Shown: piece after piece, positions 49,800 to 63,251 of the stretch | How positions within the stretch are numbered: position 1 is the stretch's first letter | How the letters are laid out: every line of letters begins with the position of its first letter | NCBI GenBank assembly: GCA_950106755.1 | Contig: OX467086.1 | Span: forward strand, 32,754,001 to 32,818,000 | Direction of reading: 5' to 3' | DNA: 64,000 bases | Origin: Climacium dendroides | Lineage: Eukaryota; Streptophyta; Bryopsida; Hypnales; Climaciaceae | Translations under genes and position numbers: made by a program | The notes under the pieces: model-generated | Told to the model about the DNA's origin: nothing | The model's database searches: none | The model's input: the letters and a program-made list of their open reading frames with translations, nothing else

Positions 49800-50060
49800 A
49801 CAAGCTCTAAAATTGCCCACCTCCTCAAATGTACACTAATTGTACATGTTTATTTTTTGTTGCACCAACAATGTACAAACAATGTGCATTTGAAGAGGTG
49901 AAAGATTTTAGAGCCCTATGCCATTTCAACTTCAAAATTTCATAACTAATTCCACAAAGCTCCAAAAAATATGTAACAACTTGGGTTGGGTTAGATGTCA
50001 ATTCCATTTGTCTTCCAAGGAAAATTTACTGAAAAATATTTCAAGAAGCTTCACCTCCCC
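49800..50060 (+). repeat. Dispersed repeat, copy related to 10380-10590
   Basis: Matches the 10.4-kb copy over CATTTCAACTTCAAAATTTC, CTCCAAAAAATATG, GTCAATTCCATTT and TTTACTGAAAA, and shares the GCACCAACAAT phrase before it. Confidence 0.7.
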
Positions 50061-50284
50061 AAAATTCAATTTCAGCTCTTAAATGAGCGATTTAAGGACC
50101 TCCTCATCTCCATAGTCCATAGAACATCTTGACTACCTTGTAAGTCAGAACAGAAGCAACCAACAAATACATAGTCCATTCCTCTGCTGGACGGACGTGA
50201 ATGAAAGGAGGGTCTTTGAAAACATTTAATACCAAATGAATGCAATATTCCATAATATCATCTTTCAAAGACAAGTCCATCTGT

Positions 50285-50850
50285 TCACTGTCTAGTGTCT
50301 ACAAGGACGTTAAAGTCGTAATAGAGAATAGAATCACAAATTGTTTGAATCAGTTCATCACGCACCTGCTTCGGCCACAAATTCAGAATATCATAAAATT
50401 GAAGAGCGAGGAGCCGAAAACAAAAAAGAACCTTCAAAAAGAGCGATGGATCGAGCTCGGAATGTTGACAACCATCCAATGAAGCCAATTTCAATTCGGA
50501 ACTTGACCCATTCTGATTAGCACTGTTGCCCAAAACTAGTTTCTTGTGATTGCACAGGCATCCCGACAAGCATGGGGCTTCCCTTGCGTCTGTTTCACCA
50601 GCCGTTCCTCCCCCTTGAGTACCTCAAATTCGTCGAAGTTCACTCGCATGTGCACATGGTTCTCACACACTTCTGCAACCACATGTACATGGGATCACAG
50701 TCTTTGCTTTCAACTGGTCCACGGTCATGCTCTTCGATCATCGCTCACCAGCTCCAAGCTTCTCCGCTAGCTCATTTAGTATCTCTTTTGAAATCTCAAG
50801 CTAAGAGCGTCGTAGTCATGTATATATTGATTGGCGACCGTACTTAGGAT
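50285..50850 (-). other. Open but unidentified stretch
   Basis: Overlapping minus-strand frames are open over some 90 codons (50285-50569), and another frame gives VNFDEFEVLKGEERLVKQTQ ahead of a stop near 50540. The content looks less random than its surroundings, but I cannot name a family or join the frames with confidence. Confidence 0.2.
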
Positions 50851-51679
50851 CTCAAGTTACTATACTGCTCAGGCACAAGTTTGCTATTCTTCAAAGCACA
50901 CGTTTACTTCTTTTTCTCAAAAATCATGCAAAAGTCTAAATTCTCAGCATGCAAATTGTGAGACTGCTCGAATAATGCAAAAAAAATGTCATTGAATTGC
51001 GTTACTTGCAAGTGTATTATTTACTTTCTCAGACACTGGGGATTCACTTTAGCAGACTTTACGATGCTCACTAGCCGTTACGCATCCCTCTTATGAGACT
51101 ATACCGCATGAATGCTGCTAACTCATCAGATGGTGTCATCACTGCATACCCTGCACTCCGTCATTCACCCTTGTCCTCAAACCCTCACAACTCGAAACCT
51201 AATCTTCAAATCGAAAAACTTCAAATCGTGCATGCATGGAGAAAACGAAGCTGGAACTCAAGGATACCGTGACTCGCAACATGTTAACCTAGAAATTGGA
51301 ACAGAAGAACCGCTACGTCAGATGGTCAAGGCGTTCACTATGTGTGACTACTTCAGACACGGGCAATGCTGCATCTACAATTGCGATTGTCTCTAAAATT
51401 AGAATGTCACTCCGTTCAATCCCAAGCAAGTATGGTGACAGAAATTTAATCTTTGTTTTCTTCAACTTTGAGCGGATCGAGTCATCAAGCAAGCTGCACT
51501 TCTGGTTTTCAGGTATACGATTTTAGTATTATCTCGACTATTCTTTTCCGCTACCCTGAACTAATCCCAGTCATTCAATTTCGCAGACACTCCGTTCAAT
51601 CGCACCGGACGCTCCAAACTTCGCCAGAAAGGATTTAACCTCGATTGCACGCTGCCGAAGGGCTGCCATGCATGCTGCC

Positions 51680-51745
51680 GAAGTTCCCCGTCAGTTCCCC
51701 GTCAGTTCCCCGTCAGGGGAGCGTAAGCGTCTCCTGACGGGGCCT
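51680..51745. repeat. Short GC-rich repeat, GTTCCCCGTCA units
   Basis: Three 11-bp units (GTTCCCCGTCA) run into an inverted counterpart around GGGAGCGTAAGCGTC and end CTCCTGACGGGG, so the block can fold back on itself. The same word occurs inverted at about 25391-25406. It may be an end of a transposon family. Confidence 0.6.
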
Positions 51746-53504
51746 CAAGTTATACAATTATATATAATTTCAAGTTTCTAAATTATAAAAAGTTCAAGTT
51801 ATACAATTATATGTAATATCTGATGACTTTACATAGTACATTGATTAATTCTTTTTTGTTTATTACGAAATTGATTAATTAATTATCTTTGTAGAACTAA
51901 TTAGTTATTTTTTGCAATTATGTAACTTCTCTTCTTCACAGGATACATCAATTAATTCATTTCTATATGATTACAAAATCAATTAATTAATTTCTCAATC
52001 AATTTGTGAAACTATTGATTAATTTTTTAATTTGTTGTTTTATTTGTTAATTAAATAATTAATTAATTTTTGGTTCATATAACTACATCATTTAACCCTT
52101 CGATGCAACAATTGATTAATTAATTATTGCATAATTTATGCTCACCAAGGGAGGGAGCTTTGGAACTTCCACATTTTTTTTACGCCTCATCAAGGTAACT
52201 TGAGAGCCTTTTCGAAAAGCTTCTAAAAGACAAGAGTCCAGAAAAGGCCCCTCCAAGAGACCCAGTCCCAGGCGCCGAGGTGGAATATCAACCCCAGGAG
52301 TCCAGGACGCCCGGGTTGGGTCGGGTCGGGTCGGGTCTCGGAGATAGGTCCACCCGACGTCTCGCACCTCCACCTTCCACCGCACAACGTCAGAGGAGCT
52401 CCATGTGTAGATTGCAGGTTGCTCCTCTGAGGTTTCATGGCGTCGCGCAGATAGAAATGCGGCCTTGCCGTTCGCTTCCTTCTCTGTTCGAGCAATTGAT
52501 TCATTTATCATGAGGTCATTTTTCAAGATTTTCAAGTGATTTTCGTGGTTCTTCGCTTCGATCTTATTGAGCTTGCGTTGTGCTGTGCCTTGGTCCTGAA
52601 GTTTTATTTTTTATTTTATTTTTCGTAATAAGTGCCGCAATTGCGAGTTTGTTTTTTCTGATGCATTTAAAGCTTCAGAAGGTCCTCGTGAGCGGCGCGG
52701 TGCGATTCCGATGTTGCATTCAAGTGGCGAAGCTGTGAATTACCTTGTTCGGGTCTTGCCGGTGATGCAATTTGTGCAAGTTATAGCACAAATTACAATT
52801 GATTTGAGAAATTGTTGCATTTCTTATGAGCTGATGCTCGAGTTTTTTGTGTTGAATTTCGTGGCGATCCGCGTCGATGCTTGCTGGCACGCGTTCTTCT
52901 TGCTCATTGGTTGATAGGAATTTGAAGGACGAGTTTGCGAGGGTTTTTCTGAGCTGGATTTTAAAGTTTTGTTTAGGCCTTTTGAGTTTTTTCATGAGGC
53001 GATTTCGATATCGAAGTGATCTTAATTTCTTACTTTCAGTGACGCCATTTGGGCAAATCGTTGCAATTATTTAAACTTTGTCATTGGTGCAAGCGAAGAG
53101 TCTGCCGTCGAGAGTTCTATATGATGTGGCTATGGTTCAATTTATTATGGCAAATTCACTTACGAGTGGTCCATTTTATTTTTGCAGCACTAGTTTGTGG
53201 AAGCGCGCATCGAATCAGCTCTCTATTAGGGCTGTTCGACAAATCTTTTTGCTCGGGAATTGCCTACGCTACTCTGTGGTTTTGTTCGGTTAAGGTGTTG
53301 CTATTGTGCCATCTTGTTCATTTTCTTTATGGTTCAAATTGATTTTGAATGGATAATTATGACCGTGCAATCTTATTGGATATATAGCACAAGGAATATT
53401 CTTTGCGATGTATGCAAAATTGCCTTGATCTGAGCTCGTGTAGATTACGGAATTATCTGAGCATTTGGACGGGACTGACTACCTTATGTGTATGCTCGCA
53501 GCTA
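51746..53504. other. Upstream region of the hydrolase gene
   Basis: 51746-52140 is AT-rich with many TTAATTAATT words. 52200-52560 is GC-richer, with a GGGTC-type microrepeat near 52316-52338, and may hold the promoter. The CTCGCAG just before 53502 is a good splice acceptor, so a 5' UTR intron probably lies in 52600-53500. ORFs in this stretch are not supported. Confidence 0.4.
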
Positions 53505-56500
53505 ATGGTCGATGCTAGTTCCTGGAAGATCAACATAATGGACAACTGGGAGTGGAATGTTGCCGAATGGACGAGCTTAGGTCTTGTTGCATTGGCAGAA
53601 ACTGCCTTGTTAGTACCAGTTTGGGAATATTTGACTCTGGCACTGGTTTTGACCACAATTTGGCTCTACCGCGTTCTAGACTTTCATTTCGTGGATGACC
53701 TTCTGCATGGCTTCAGAGGCGAAGTTCCTCTTCTTCATCACAGCTTAACATCTAAGCTAACGACAGACATTTTGCCAAAGTGTGAAATATTGAGGCAAAG
53801 GTAAATTAAAGTAATTCAAACATTTAAACGATGGAAACAATCTTCACATTGTCATCTTGATCAACTCTAGGCAATCCACACATTGGAATCTGTGACAGTA
53901 GATTAATTTCCTTGTTTTCATTTGGAGAAGCTTTCCTGGTAACTTAAACCTTGAGTGAGGCGAGCTGTTCAATATTTCAGTTCAGTCTACTGCTAGTCTA
54001 TACATATTTATCATGTGTAGATCATTTTGTGGTCTTCTTGTGAAAGGTATTTTGCGACTCCATGGTTGAGCAGCCCACATCTTCAGACCACTTTTCTTCA
54101 TTTCAATGGCAATCCGCCCCTTGTCAAGTATCATAGGTGAGTGACCTAAAACAGAGTTTTGTTTGTTTCGACAAAGCGCTTACTCCATGTTTATTCGAAC
54201 TGAATTTGAACACACATTAACACATATTATGTACTGAGCTATAGATGAATTTCTGATTGCGGCGATATTCTTTGTTTTAACCAATTCAGAGACTTGCATT
54301 CTGTTTCCTGTATTTAGTTGCTTGTTCTTTCTATTTTGGGGACTTCACCGCTTGTTTCGGACGTGACAGGCAGCTGTTCATAACCCCTGATAAAGGGACG
54401 ATTGCTTTGGACTGGGTCAAGGAGCCTCTCCGTAAGCATTGCCACCAAATCCTTGGTTTGCCCTTGACTGAAGAATCTTTACAAGAGTTCCAGCTTGGTC
54501 CTTTGGTATTTGTTGATGGTAGACTGTTCATGGAAGTCCGTTTGCTTGCAGGTAATGACAAGGTTGATGTCGACACAAATGCGGGAAACAGAGAGTTCGA
54601 TGAGACTCCGATCGTTATAATCATCCCTGGTTTGACGAGTAGCTCTGAAGACCCGGTAAGATACGAAATCGTAATGTTGATCTCAAACTGTACTGTAGAA
54701 TCACAGTTTTCAATTTTCTCAATCAGTGCGTGCAGATGAAATGTTTTGTGTGCAAATTCATGCGATGAATTACTTTTTGCTCCTGAAAAATATCGGAAAA
54801 TTGGCAAAAAACTTCTCTATTCGACTGCAAATAGGTAGTGTCTCTCTTCAGGACTAAAGAGATCCAGGGAAGTGGGGCTGGGATTGCAGTACTTGAAGCA
54901 CATAGCATATGAATCAGGCATGATGGGATGGAGGACATTGGTTTGCAATCATCGTGGTCTTGGAGGCGTATCTGTAACAGTAAGTTTTCACTTATCTCAG
55001 GAGGTTCCAAGGAAAATCACTATGTTTGAAAATGAAATGCTTTTGTCAAGTTACATCGATAATGTTGAGCATGCTGATGAGATGTGATCAACCCCTGCTG
55101 GTTCGGAGACATCATATAATATTCCTCCAAAGATTAGGCTTGCTTCACTAGGAAATGGTTGGGCGCAATAACTTGAATCCTTTTCTAGCTCTATTGTAGT
55201 CTTAATGCACATTTATATCATTTACAAAGAGAATCTGTATTTGTTGAGCTTGGTCGAGGATATATGTCATTTGATAAGACTTTCTTTAGCATTATCAGAT
55301 ATTCTCTTGGGATTGTTGAGGTAGATTTCGATACACACATAGACTTTTGAACTTCTTTTAGGCATCGACTTACCTAGATCTCTTTCTCTTTTGATGTGTT
55401 CAGTCAGATCAATTCTATAATGCAGGATGGACTGAGGACCTGCGGAGAATCATTAATTATGTTCATGGCAAATACCCCAAAGCACCTATTTTTACTATCG
55501 GTACCAGTATTGGTGCTAACATACTGGTAACTTCATCTATGTCCTTATCTTCCGTTGATTTTGTTGATTTTGTACTTGTTTAAGAGTAGGCTACTCTCAA
55601 CTACTCTGCTAACGACCTTCTGGAACTGTCACAATAGAAATTGAGGATCGTCCACAGTTTTCGTTACATTTATCAGAACATAAAGCCCATATTGCATGGA
55701 CTGAAAGGCTATTAGGTCAGAACATCATAATTTTGAATGCTAAGTCTGTTTTCCATGCTTCATTCTTTGATGCAAATAATTCTGTTTAAATAAGAGGGAC
55801 AAGCTATTGGGGATCAAATCCTTCTGCACTACCAAGTTTGAATTCTAACGGGGTTCGAGTTCTGCTGCGCAGGTGAAGTACTTGGGTGAAGAAGGTGATT
55901 CCACACCTGTGGGCGCTGCAGCAGCTGTATGCAATCCATGGGATCTATTGGTAGGTTTGACCTTTTCAACCTTGAGTTTAGGAAGGGTGTTTTATGTGCT
56001 GCAGTGATATAAAATGATAAAATCTTCAAAATACTATTTTGCAGGTGGGGGACAGATATATTAGTAGAAAGAGAGTGCAAAAGTTGTACAATAAAGTTTT
56101 GACCATTGGGTTGGTACGATATGCCATGCTGTAAGTATCTAATCGCTTGAACATGGGTGCACTATTCTGCCTACAGGTTCTCATGTTGGAATAAGAATTT
56201 CCTGCATATGCTCTTTGTTTCTGTTTCTTTTTGGTTTAGTATGTCCCCTATCATGTGCACTATGACGTCCACATAAAGGTGTAAACATAGCTTCGGTTAT
56301 TTTCTAGATTGCTAAAGGAAATGCTGTTTGGAAGGTGTGATATTAAACTTAAGTGCTGACATGTTGAGTTCGATTCTCATGGTACTTTCAATCCATAGAA
56401 ATTATATTTATGCTGTATATGTTGTGTTGGTTTGCCCAGATTTCCTCTGACTTTTTATTCTCATTTTGACTACAGGCACCAAACTGTGCTGGACCGCATT

Positions 56501-59500
56501 GCAGACTGGGGTTTTATTAGTAAGGTACGGAAGCAAAAATAGATTTGAACCTCGTCCTTGTTTCTTATTTTGCAACTGAATTCACTCTTCCATATTCTGG
56601 ATAGTGATGCAGATGTCCCTGGATAGAAGCTTTCAACTGTTGTAGGTACTCCGGCCATCAGTGACATTTTTGTTTTAACCATTGATAAATGAGCGGTCAG
56701 TCAGTATTTACAGGTTCTAGACATGTTCTGTCTATCTTCAATGTTGATACTATGATCGTGGGGCCTTAGATGAACAGACTCTTCAAGTACGCCATCCATC
56801 AAAATATGGTTAGGTTAATTCTTCTTCTTCTTGATTGTTATGAAAAACTTAAAGCTTTAGCGTTTTGTAATACAGAGCAAGACAATCCGAGATTTTGATC
56901 ATCATTGTACGCGGCATGTTGGCAAGTATGAGGTGACGTTTCGTCTTCTTTTGTATACGGAAGTAAATTTGCGATAGGGCTCTTCGTGTCTTGGTAGCCT
57001 CCATTTGACCACATGCCAGACTTGGCCGTCTGTAGACTGATCAGTTTTGTGTTTTATCAGTGTGAATCACATAAAATATTCTCAGGTGTCAGTATTTCTT
57101 GTTTCGAAAAAGACATAAAATGAAATCATTAAATGTATCTTCGTTTGGGGCTGCCACGGGTCCACAGCTCTATCCCTTCTTGGGTGCTGATTGGGACGTG
57201 CCAGCTGCCAACCTGATCAATCTGGTTGAATGAACTCGTAAGCTAGTATTTGGTTCAGCATGTTGCTAGATGCTTTCTGCATCACGAAATTTATGGGGGC
57301 ACTATGCTGAAGTTGAACATTATTTAATTATCAAATACTAGAAGCTTGTTCCGCAGGACATTTTTAAGCGTTGAGATTGCATTTGTTGAGATTGAACTTA
57401 TTATCACTTAATGCGAGATATCGTAATCGAGTTTGGTAGTACTTGAGCCCTTCTTTTCTAAGCTCTGAGGCCTACTGCTTCCTTTTTCATTAATGGATTG
57501 TGTTCCAAGTGCTAGCACTATCTTTTCTTTCTCTTGCTCATGTTGCTGTGAACTGGGATGCAGACTGTGGACACGTACTATAGGCGTTGCAGCAGTGCTG
57601 ATTTTTTGACGAAGGTTACCGTGCCTTTGCTCTGCTTCAATGCGATTGACGACCCAGTTTGTACTGCAGAAGCTATACCTTGGGATGAGATTCTGTAAGT
57701 GTGTTTCTCGCGACTGGCAGAAAGTAATTGTTGTGTTAGGCAGGATGGTGCAGCTGCCTGTGAATGTAGTCGTATTGAGGGTTTCTCACCTGATGCGCAG
57801 TGCAAATCCGAATGTTGTCCTGGTAACTACGAAGCATGGAGGTCACCTCGCTTTCTTCGAAGGCTTCGCAGGCCGGACAATCTGGTATCCTCTATTTTCT
57901 TGATAACGGCTCTTTGAATATAAACGTCGTCTTTCTACCAAATTCATTTATTGGGAATCTCTTGAAGGATCACAGAGCGTTTCCATAGCAATCTTGATCT
58001 GCTTCCTCTCATGATCGTCTGCTCATGGCTTTACTTTTTGTGCAGGTGGGCACGTGCTTTAATAGAATTCATGGCCATTATAATACCGAGTGATCTTATG
58101 TGCACACCTCAGAAGGTAGGGTTGTGGTGAGCATCGGAGGTGCTGGCAGATGAAAATGTGTTTGGTCTAAACAGTGGTGGATCCGATGTCTGTTGAGCTA
58201 GATTGAAGAGAAGATCACTCGACCTAGATAGTAATTTGGCATCGATAATTGAGCATGTTTCTCAAGTTCGCCCTAATTTACCTGCTGGTGAACTTCCTGT
58301 TCACCGTTTATCGATTTTAAAAATCGCACTTAAAAGAAATTCACTGGTCTTTTGGTATGCTGCTTCTCAGATGCCCATGCACATAAGGAAAACCGAGTCG
58401 GACGTTGACAAGGGCCCTTATCTACATATCTCAAGCAGTGGCCTTGTGGCAGCTGAAGATCTTGAGCTCTCAAACTCAGAGATTACAGGTAACGAGCTAG
58501 TAACCTGCATCATTTGCACTTGTCTGGAATTTCCAGTGTCGATGTGGACCAATTTCACTTCAATAACTGAGTCGAAAGCAAATATAGAAATGTTTGTGTG
58601 AAATGGTTATCACAAAATGCTGTTTGCATCTGAAAATACCAGGCCAGGAGGACAACAGCAACGAGGATGATGTCATATTTGAGGGGGAGGGTCGTCTGAC
58701 AAAGACGTTGCCAGATCAGGATGTTTCAAATTTGAAAGATCTCGACGACGAGGATGAATATGTTGAACAGGCCTCGGTCACTCTTACCTTCAAGGATAAC
58801 ACCGAACTTTCGTCATTGCAGTCAGCCTTGTCACAGCTATTACAACAGGTCTATCTTTACTTAATTGTGATTGAACATCAGGCGGCACGTAAATCAATAC
58901 ATGTAATAATGTAATACTGCAATCGTATTGTGCAATGTATCCACTTGTCGATGACGTCACGTGTGGAGTATCACTGCAGAGAAGTATCAATTCTGTATTC
59001 GTCTCTGTAACTAACACAGATTTTAATGGTTTAGTTGCGAGATTTGCCGTCAACCGCTCAACAGTGCAGTCTTGATAACGGTGTGTCAAATCAAGACAAT
59101 GCGGAAGGCAACTCCAAGAATCGGACCGTAAGAGCCTTGAGGGATTGTACACTCCAGGCTATTGAAGTTCCCGTCAGTTCAGCAGTGACGTCTCCCTTCA
59201 AAAATTGCAGAGAAGTTGCAACAAAATTGGCTCTCTCAAGCATGAGCGACCGCAGGATGATTTTGAAGGATACCAAACTCAGCATTTCTTCCCCCCGTGC
59301 TATTACGGACAAGATTATTGCTCAGGCAGGTGATAGGCATGAGGCAAATTCTTCAAACTTTACAGGTTACACATGGTTAGCGTCTCAAAACAGAAGAACT
59401 TTTTGGCTTCTGACTTATGTAGCATTGGTGACAACCTGCCCTTGGATAGGATCATTATTTTTCTTTTGGTGGCGTCAGAAAACCTTTCGTACAAGCATCC

Positions 59501-59514
59501 GCTTGACGAAGTAG
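53505..59514 (+). CDS. EMB8/YheT-type alpha/beta hydrolase, 15 exons, membrane-linked
   Basis: Alpha/beta hydrolase of the EMB8/YheT group (esterase or lipase-like; substrate unknown). Fifteen exons (first 53505-53800, last 59035-59514) join in consistent phase to give 801 residues. The N-terminus has one or two membrane helices (LGLVALAETALLVPVWEYLT). Core motifs: PWLSSPHLQTTFLHF, the oxyanion-region IIPGLTSSSEDPYLKH, CNHRGLGG, the nucleophile elbow GTSIGANIL (Ser), NAIDDPVC (Asp) and TKHGGHLAFFEG (His), so the triad is complete. From exon 13 on, about 320 extra residues follow, acidic and Ser-rich, ending in a membrane helix (FWLLTYVALVTTCPWIG) before a basic tail. Exon 13 uses the acceptor GAAG at 58208, the only nearby AG that keeps frame. 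The start codon is chosen just after a splice acceptor. Confidence 0.88.
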
Positions 59515-59574
59515 GTTGTTACCGGATCCTGGGATATTTCGCATGTTTTATAAAGCACGACCGAAAAGAGTAGT

Positions 59575-60500
59575 TTAGCGATGACGTTCAAAACAATCAG
59601 TTTATTCGTCGCATTAACCCTGATTTGAGGGCAGCTGAAGGCTCCCAGTACTGAAGAAGCTCGTTTGGGCTTCACTTTGATCGGCTGGAGTGTAGATGGT
59701 TTAACCCCCTTGAGGTAATATCTTGCTAACACTAGGTGGGCAGAGACCATTTCTTACCCCTAGATCATGCTTTAACATTGAAATACCATTTGTTTCTTAA
59801 CTGGTTTGTAACCATGAAGAATGGTTTTGAGAATTATGTATCTAATACGGCAAGTCCAACATGATTTGGATAAGTAATCTATGTAGGGGACTTTATATAG
59901 TTGCAACAACCCTCACTATACTAGTGCCTAGGTGAAAAAAATATCATTGAGAACTTGCTCAAGAAAACTTTGTAGTTTGTGGATAACTTTGTCCTACATG
60001 ATTATTTGCAAAAATGCTAAATGGCAACCTTGCATGCATAAAGTCCAAATCTAATATACATAGGACTTCCAAAATGTACAATTGATCATCAAAGTTAATG
60101 CAAATAGACTTTTATATTTTTTGTTGTAGCCTTGACTAGTTAATGAGTTGTGAACAAGGTGAACCGACTAGGTTTCCCAATTTGTGGTGACTTATCCCTC
60201 ACCCAAGGGGACCAAAAGTATCCTTCCATAGTTCAAAAGTCGAATTCAAAGTGTTGTAACTTTTACATCCAATGTTCAACTTCAATAAAACTTGCACTCT
60301 CTCTTCTAGTTTGTGTGATAAAATTTTTAAATCAATTCAAGATGTATTGAATTTTATAAGCCATTCAAAATTCAGAGGTTCAATTTCAATTCACCAAATT
60401 GCATTTTATAAGCCATTCAAAGTTCAAAGGTTCAATTTCAATTCACCAAATTACATTTCATGGCTGCAACTTTAGGAGCTTGTATCTCTTTCATTTAATT
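59575..60500. other. 3' flank of the hydrolase gene and AT-rich DNA
   Basis: No supported gene. A short direct duplication (TTTATAAGCCATTCAAA followed by GGTTCAATTTCAATTCACC) occurs at about 60353-60395 and 60409-60450. Confidence 0.5.
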
Positions 60501-60509
60501 TTTTTTTTC

Positions 60510-61130
60510 AATAAAATTTGTTGGGTTCTTTTCCTTGAAGTTTAGTTATTGTAGTAAATTTTTCATGACAATCCAAGGAATTTTGAATGGTTGGGAGCAA
60601 TTCCTAGTTCAAAATTTGGACGTTTTTAGATTATAGTGAACTTCGGCAGCTTGTTTCTTCTCAAATAGTGTTCGTTTCCAACAATACTTTTTGGGAAAGT
60701 TGTTCATACTAGTCTAGTTTGTGTGTTTAAAATTTCATATTAATCCAAGAAGTTATGAGTGATTGAGACTTAGAAACATTTTAGTAGAAAGAGGGTCAAC
60801 CTCAAATGTATTTTTCACAAATTTTCTTGCTATTTTTTGACATTTTAAAGCCATTTTGCAAATGCAATGAGTCAATTCAAAGATATTTTTCTTTCACCAA
60901 TATGTTTTTATGTTTTCAAATCACTTTAAAGTTTAAATTTTTTTCATTTGAATAGGTTTAGAAATCAACTTTCACTTCCAAATGTATTGCTTAGAAAATT
61001 TCAGCATCCATTTTTGACACCAAAACATTATAATCTAGCAATCTACATGGCCAAATGCCTCCAAATTTGATTCATGTCATCTATAACACATATAGTAGAA
61101 GACTGTATGGTTGAGATTTCTATACCTTAG
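60510..61130 (+). repeat. Dispersed AT-rich repeat, copy B
   Basis: Same-orientation partner of 21860-22500, with the shared landmarks listed there in the same order. No ORF survives across it. Confidence 0.8.
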
Positions 61131-61329
61131 TAACAATTAGGACTACCACACTTCAAAAGCAATGATGTTTTTAAACCCAAAAGGTACCATATTAGCTGCT
61201 AAAGCAAGAACAAGGTATAAAATTTGAGTAATAACACAACACCACCAATTAACAACATTGAGAATCAAATCATTTTATGGATTCCAATAAGATAAATTGT
61301 AACATATTACCCCCTAAAGGACCAAAGTG

Positions 61330-61588
61330 CATTTCTTGGCAACATAGTGATTTTGAACAACTCACTACAAACAAAGTTTTTTTATTCTTTTTATTTGAAA
61401 TTTTCACACAACATGTGCCCTAAAAGTAGCTTTAAGGCCCAATAATTTCCATAACTTTTGACTACATAGTTTCAAAGTTATTGTATCAAATACATATTTT
61501 TTTGAATTGCGAACAACTTGGACAATCCCAAAAAATTCTATAAAAAATAATTTTTTCAAGAAATAAATATTTATAATTAGTTCTCTAG

Positions 61589-61622
<34 letters not shown>

Positions 61623-61680
61623 GGAAAGCTTTGAATCATTCCATTTTGATGAATGAAATGAAATTTATGAGGAATATTAA
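61330..61680 (+). repeat. Dispersed AT-rich repeat with (TA)n run
   Basis: Reverse-complement partner of 23960-24265. A (TA)n microsatellite occupies about 61593-61619, inserted between the two matching blocks. Confidence 0.8.
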
Positions 61681-63251
61681 TTTGCAAGTAGTTATAAAAT
61701 CTCTAATTAAAATAAACTTCAAAATTCTTTAACTCAATTTTCAATATTTTTTGAAAAAAATGAAAACATAAGATGTATATTATTTATTACAACATTACAA
61801 CCATTGGGACTAGCATTTTTTTAAGTCCATCACTAAATTTTTATCAATTTAGTTTTCTAAATCATTCTCTATTTCCTACTTACTATTTTTTTCTTAAATG
61901 TTGTACAATTCCAAATGATTTGAAAATTTTCAATCATCTCACCAACTTGACTTGAAGAATGAATCCAAAGAAGCACCACCATTTAGGACTTTTTTCATAC
62001 AAATGTGTCCTTGTGAAGTGCAATTGCGTAGTTTTATGTAGGGCCCCCCAAGGATTTTTGTCACTTCAAACACTCATATCTTGCAATCTACATGGTGGAA
62101 ATTTTTGAAATTTTTTTCACATCTTCTCAAACCAGCATACTACAAGATTTTACAGTTACATATATCCAAATCTGTTTTATTTCTAAAATTTGGTACTTGT
62201 GTTAAAAATGACAATTTTCGTGAAAATATAGTCAAAAACTCCTTTATGGGTTAATCACTTCAAACCACTTGCATTGTCATAATATAGAATGTTCTCAGTA
62301 TATTACTTATAATGAACAGTGTCACAGTGAGAGATATTCTTGATCACCTTATTTGGTTGATGCAAAACTTGAATACAGAATACTCTCAAGTCCGGAATCC
62401 GTTTCTCCTACAACCTTGCTAAATGTCAACCCACATGGGTGCCATTCCTCTCTACTGGTAATAGCAGAATTGGATCAAACCTCCCGCAATGTCTCTCAAC
62501 AGGACACGACATACATGGCTCGATTTGGAGGTGTAAACTTGATGGAACTTGCACTCAAATGTGCATGTCACAAAAACTCGAGAATGGATGCTGTTTTTTT
62601 CAATTTCTAAGAACTGAGAGTTGTTCATAGAAGGGACTGGCTTCAAGTACCTACATTTTCCATTGTTGCTCGTTTCCATCATTCACTCCTGTGTAACATT
62701 AGATACTGCAGCTTTTATTGAATACGCAGCATCCGTATCTACCAGAGATGCAAATTACCAACCTGCCAAAAGAGCATTTGAACTGCAAGCAAAACAATTA
62801 GATGTCAGATATGCTCACCCTGCAGCAATGAATTTTAAGACATTACAAAAACTTGCATTGACAAGGCGATTCTTTCCAATACGAGTCATTTTGCCACAAT
62901 CAATGCACCGATCACGAAGAGAAGTACACTGTACACAAACCTTACAATTTTCTGCTCTCGCGCAGGGTGAATGTACGTGACGGTCCAAGGATGAAGGATA
63001 TTCGCCCCTGCACTACTCAGCAACCATACATTGAAACCAAAGATGGAATGCAGCTGCAATTGAATTCTCAAAGTTCAGACTGCAGTGTCAGGGAGAGGTA
63101 CAATGAGTAAGATGACTGATCTTCAAAATAATCAACACAGGAGGCTCAATTTGAGCTTCTCGATCCTTTAGGGGTCGACAACACACTTGGATATATTTGT
63201 TGGAGATAAATACCTTCCACATCTGGCAACGCACCGTGCCGTCAAAAAACC
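61681..63251. other. Unassigned region downstream of the maturase frame
   Basis: AT-rich to about 62300, then more mixed. On the minus strand near 62945-62895 a frame gives CKVCVQCTSLRDRCIDCGKM, a Cys-rich, zinc-ribbon-like string that could belong to a gene on that strand, but no exon structure could be fixed. Confidence 0.3.

Noticed and set aside
52116..52535. 139-codon minus-strand ORF before the hydrolase gene
   Set aside because: Low-complexity Pro/Arg content over a GGGTC microrepeat and probable promoter; no recognisable domain.
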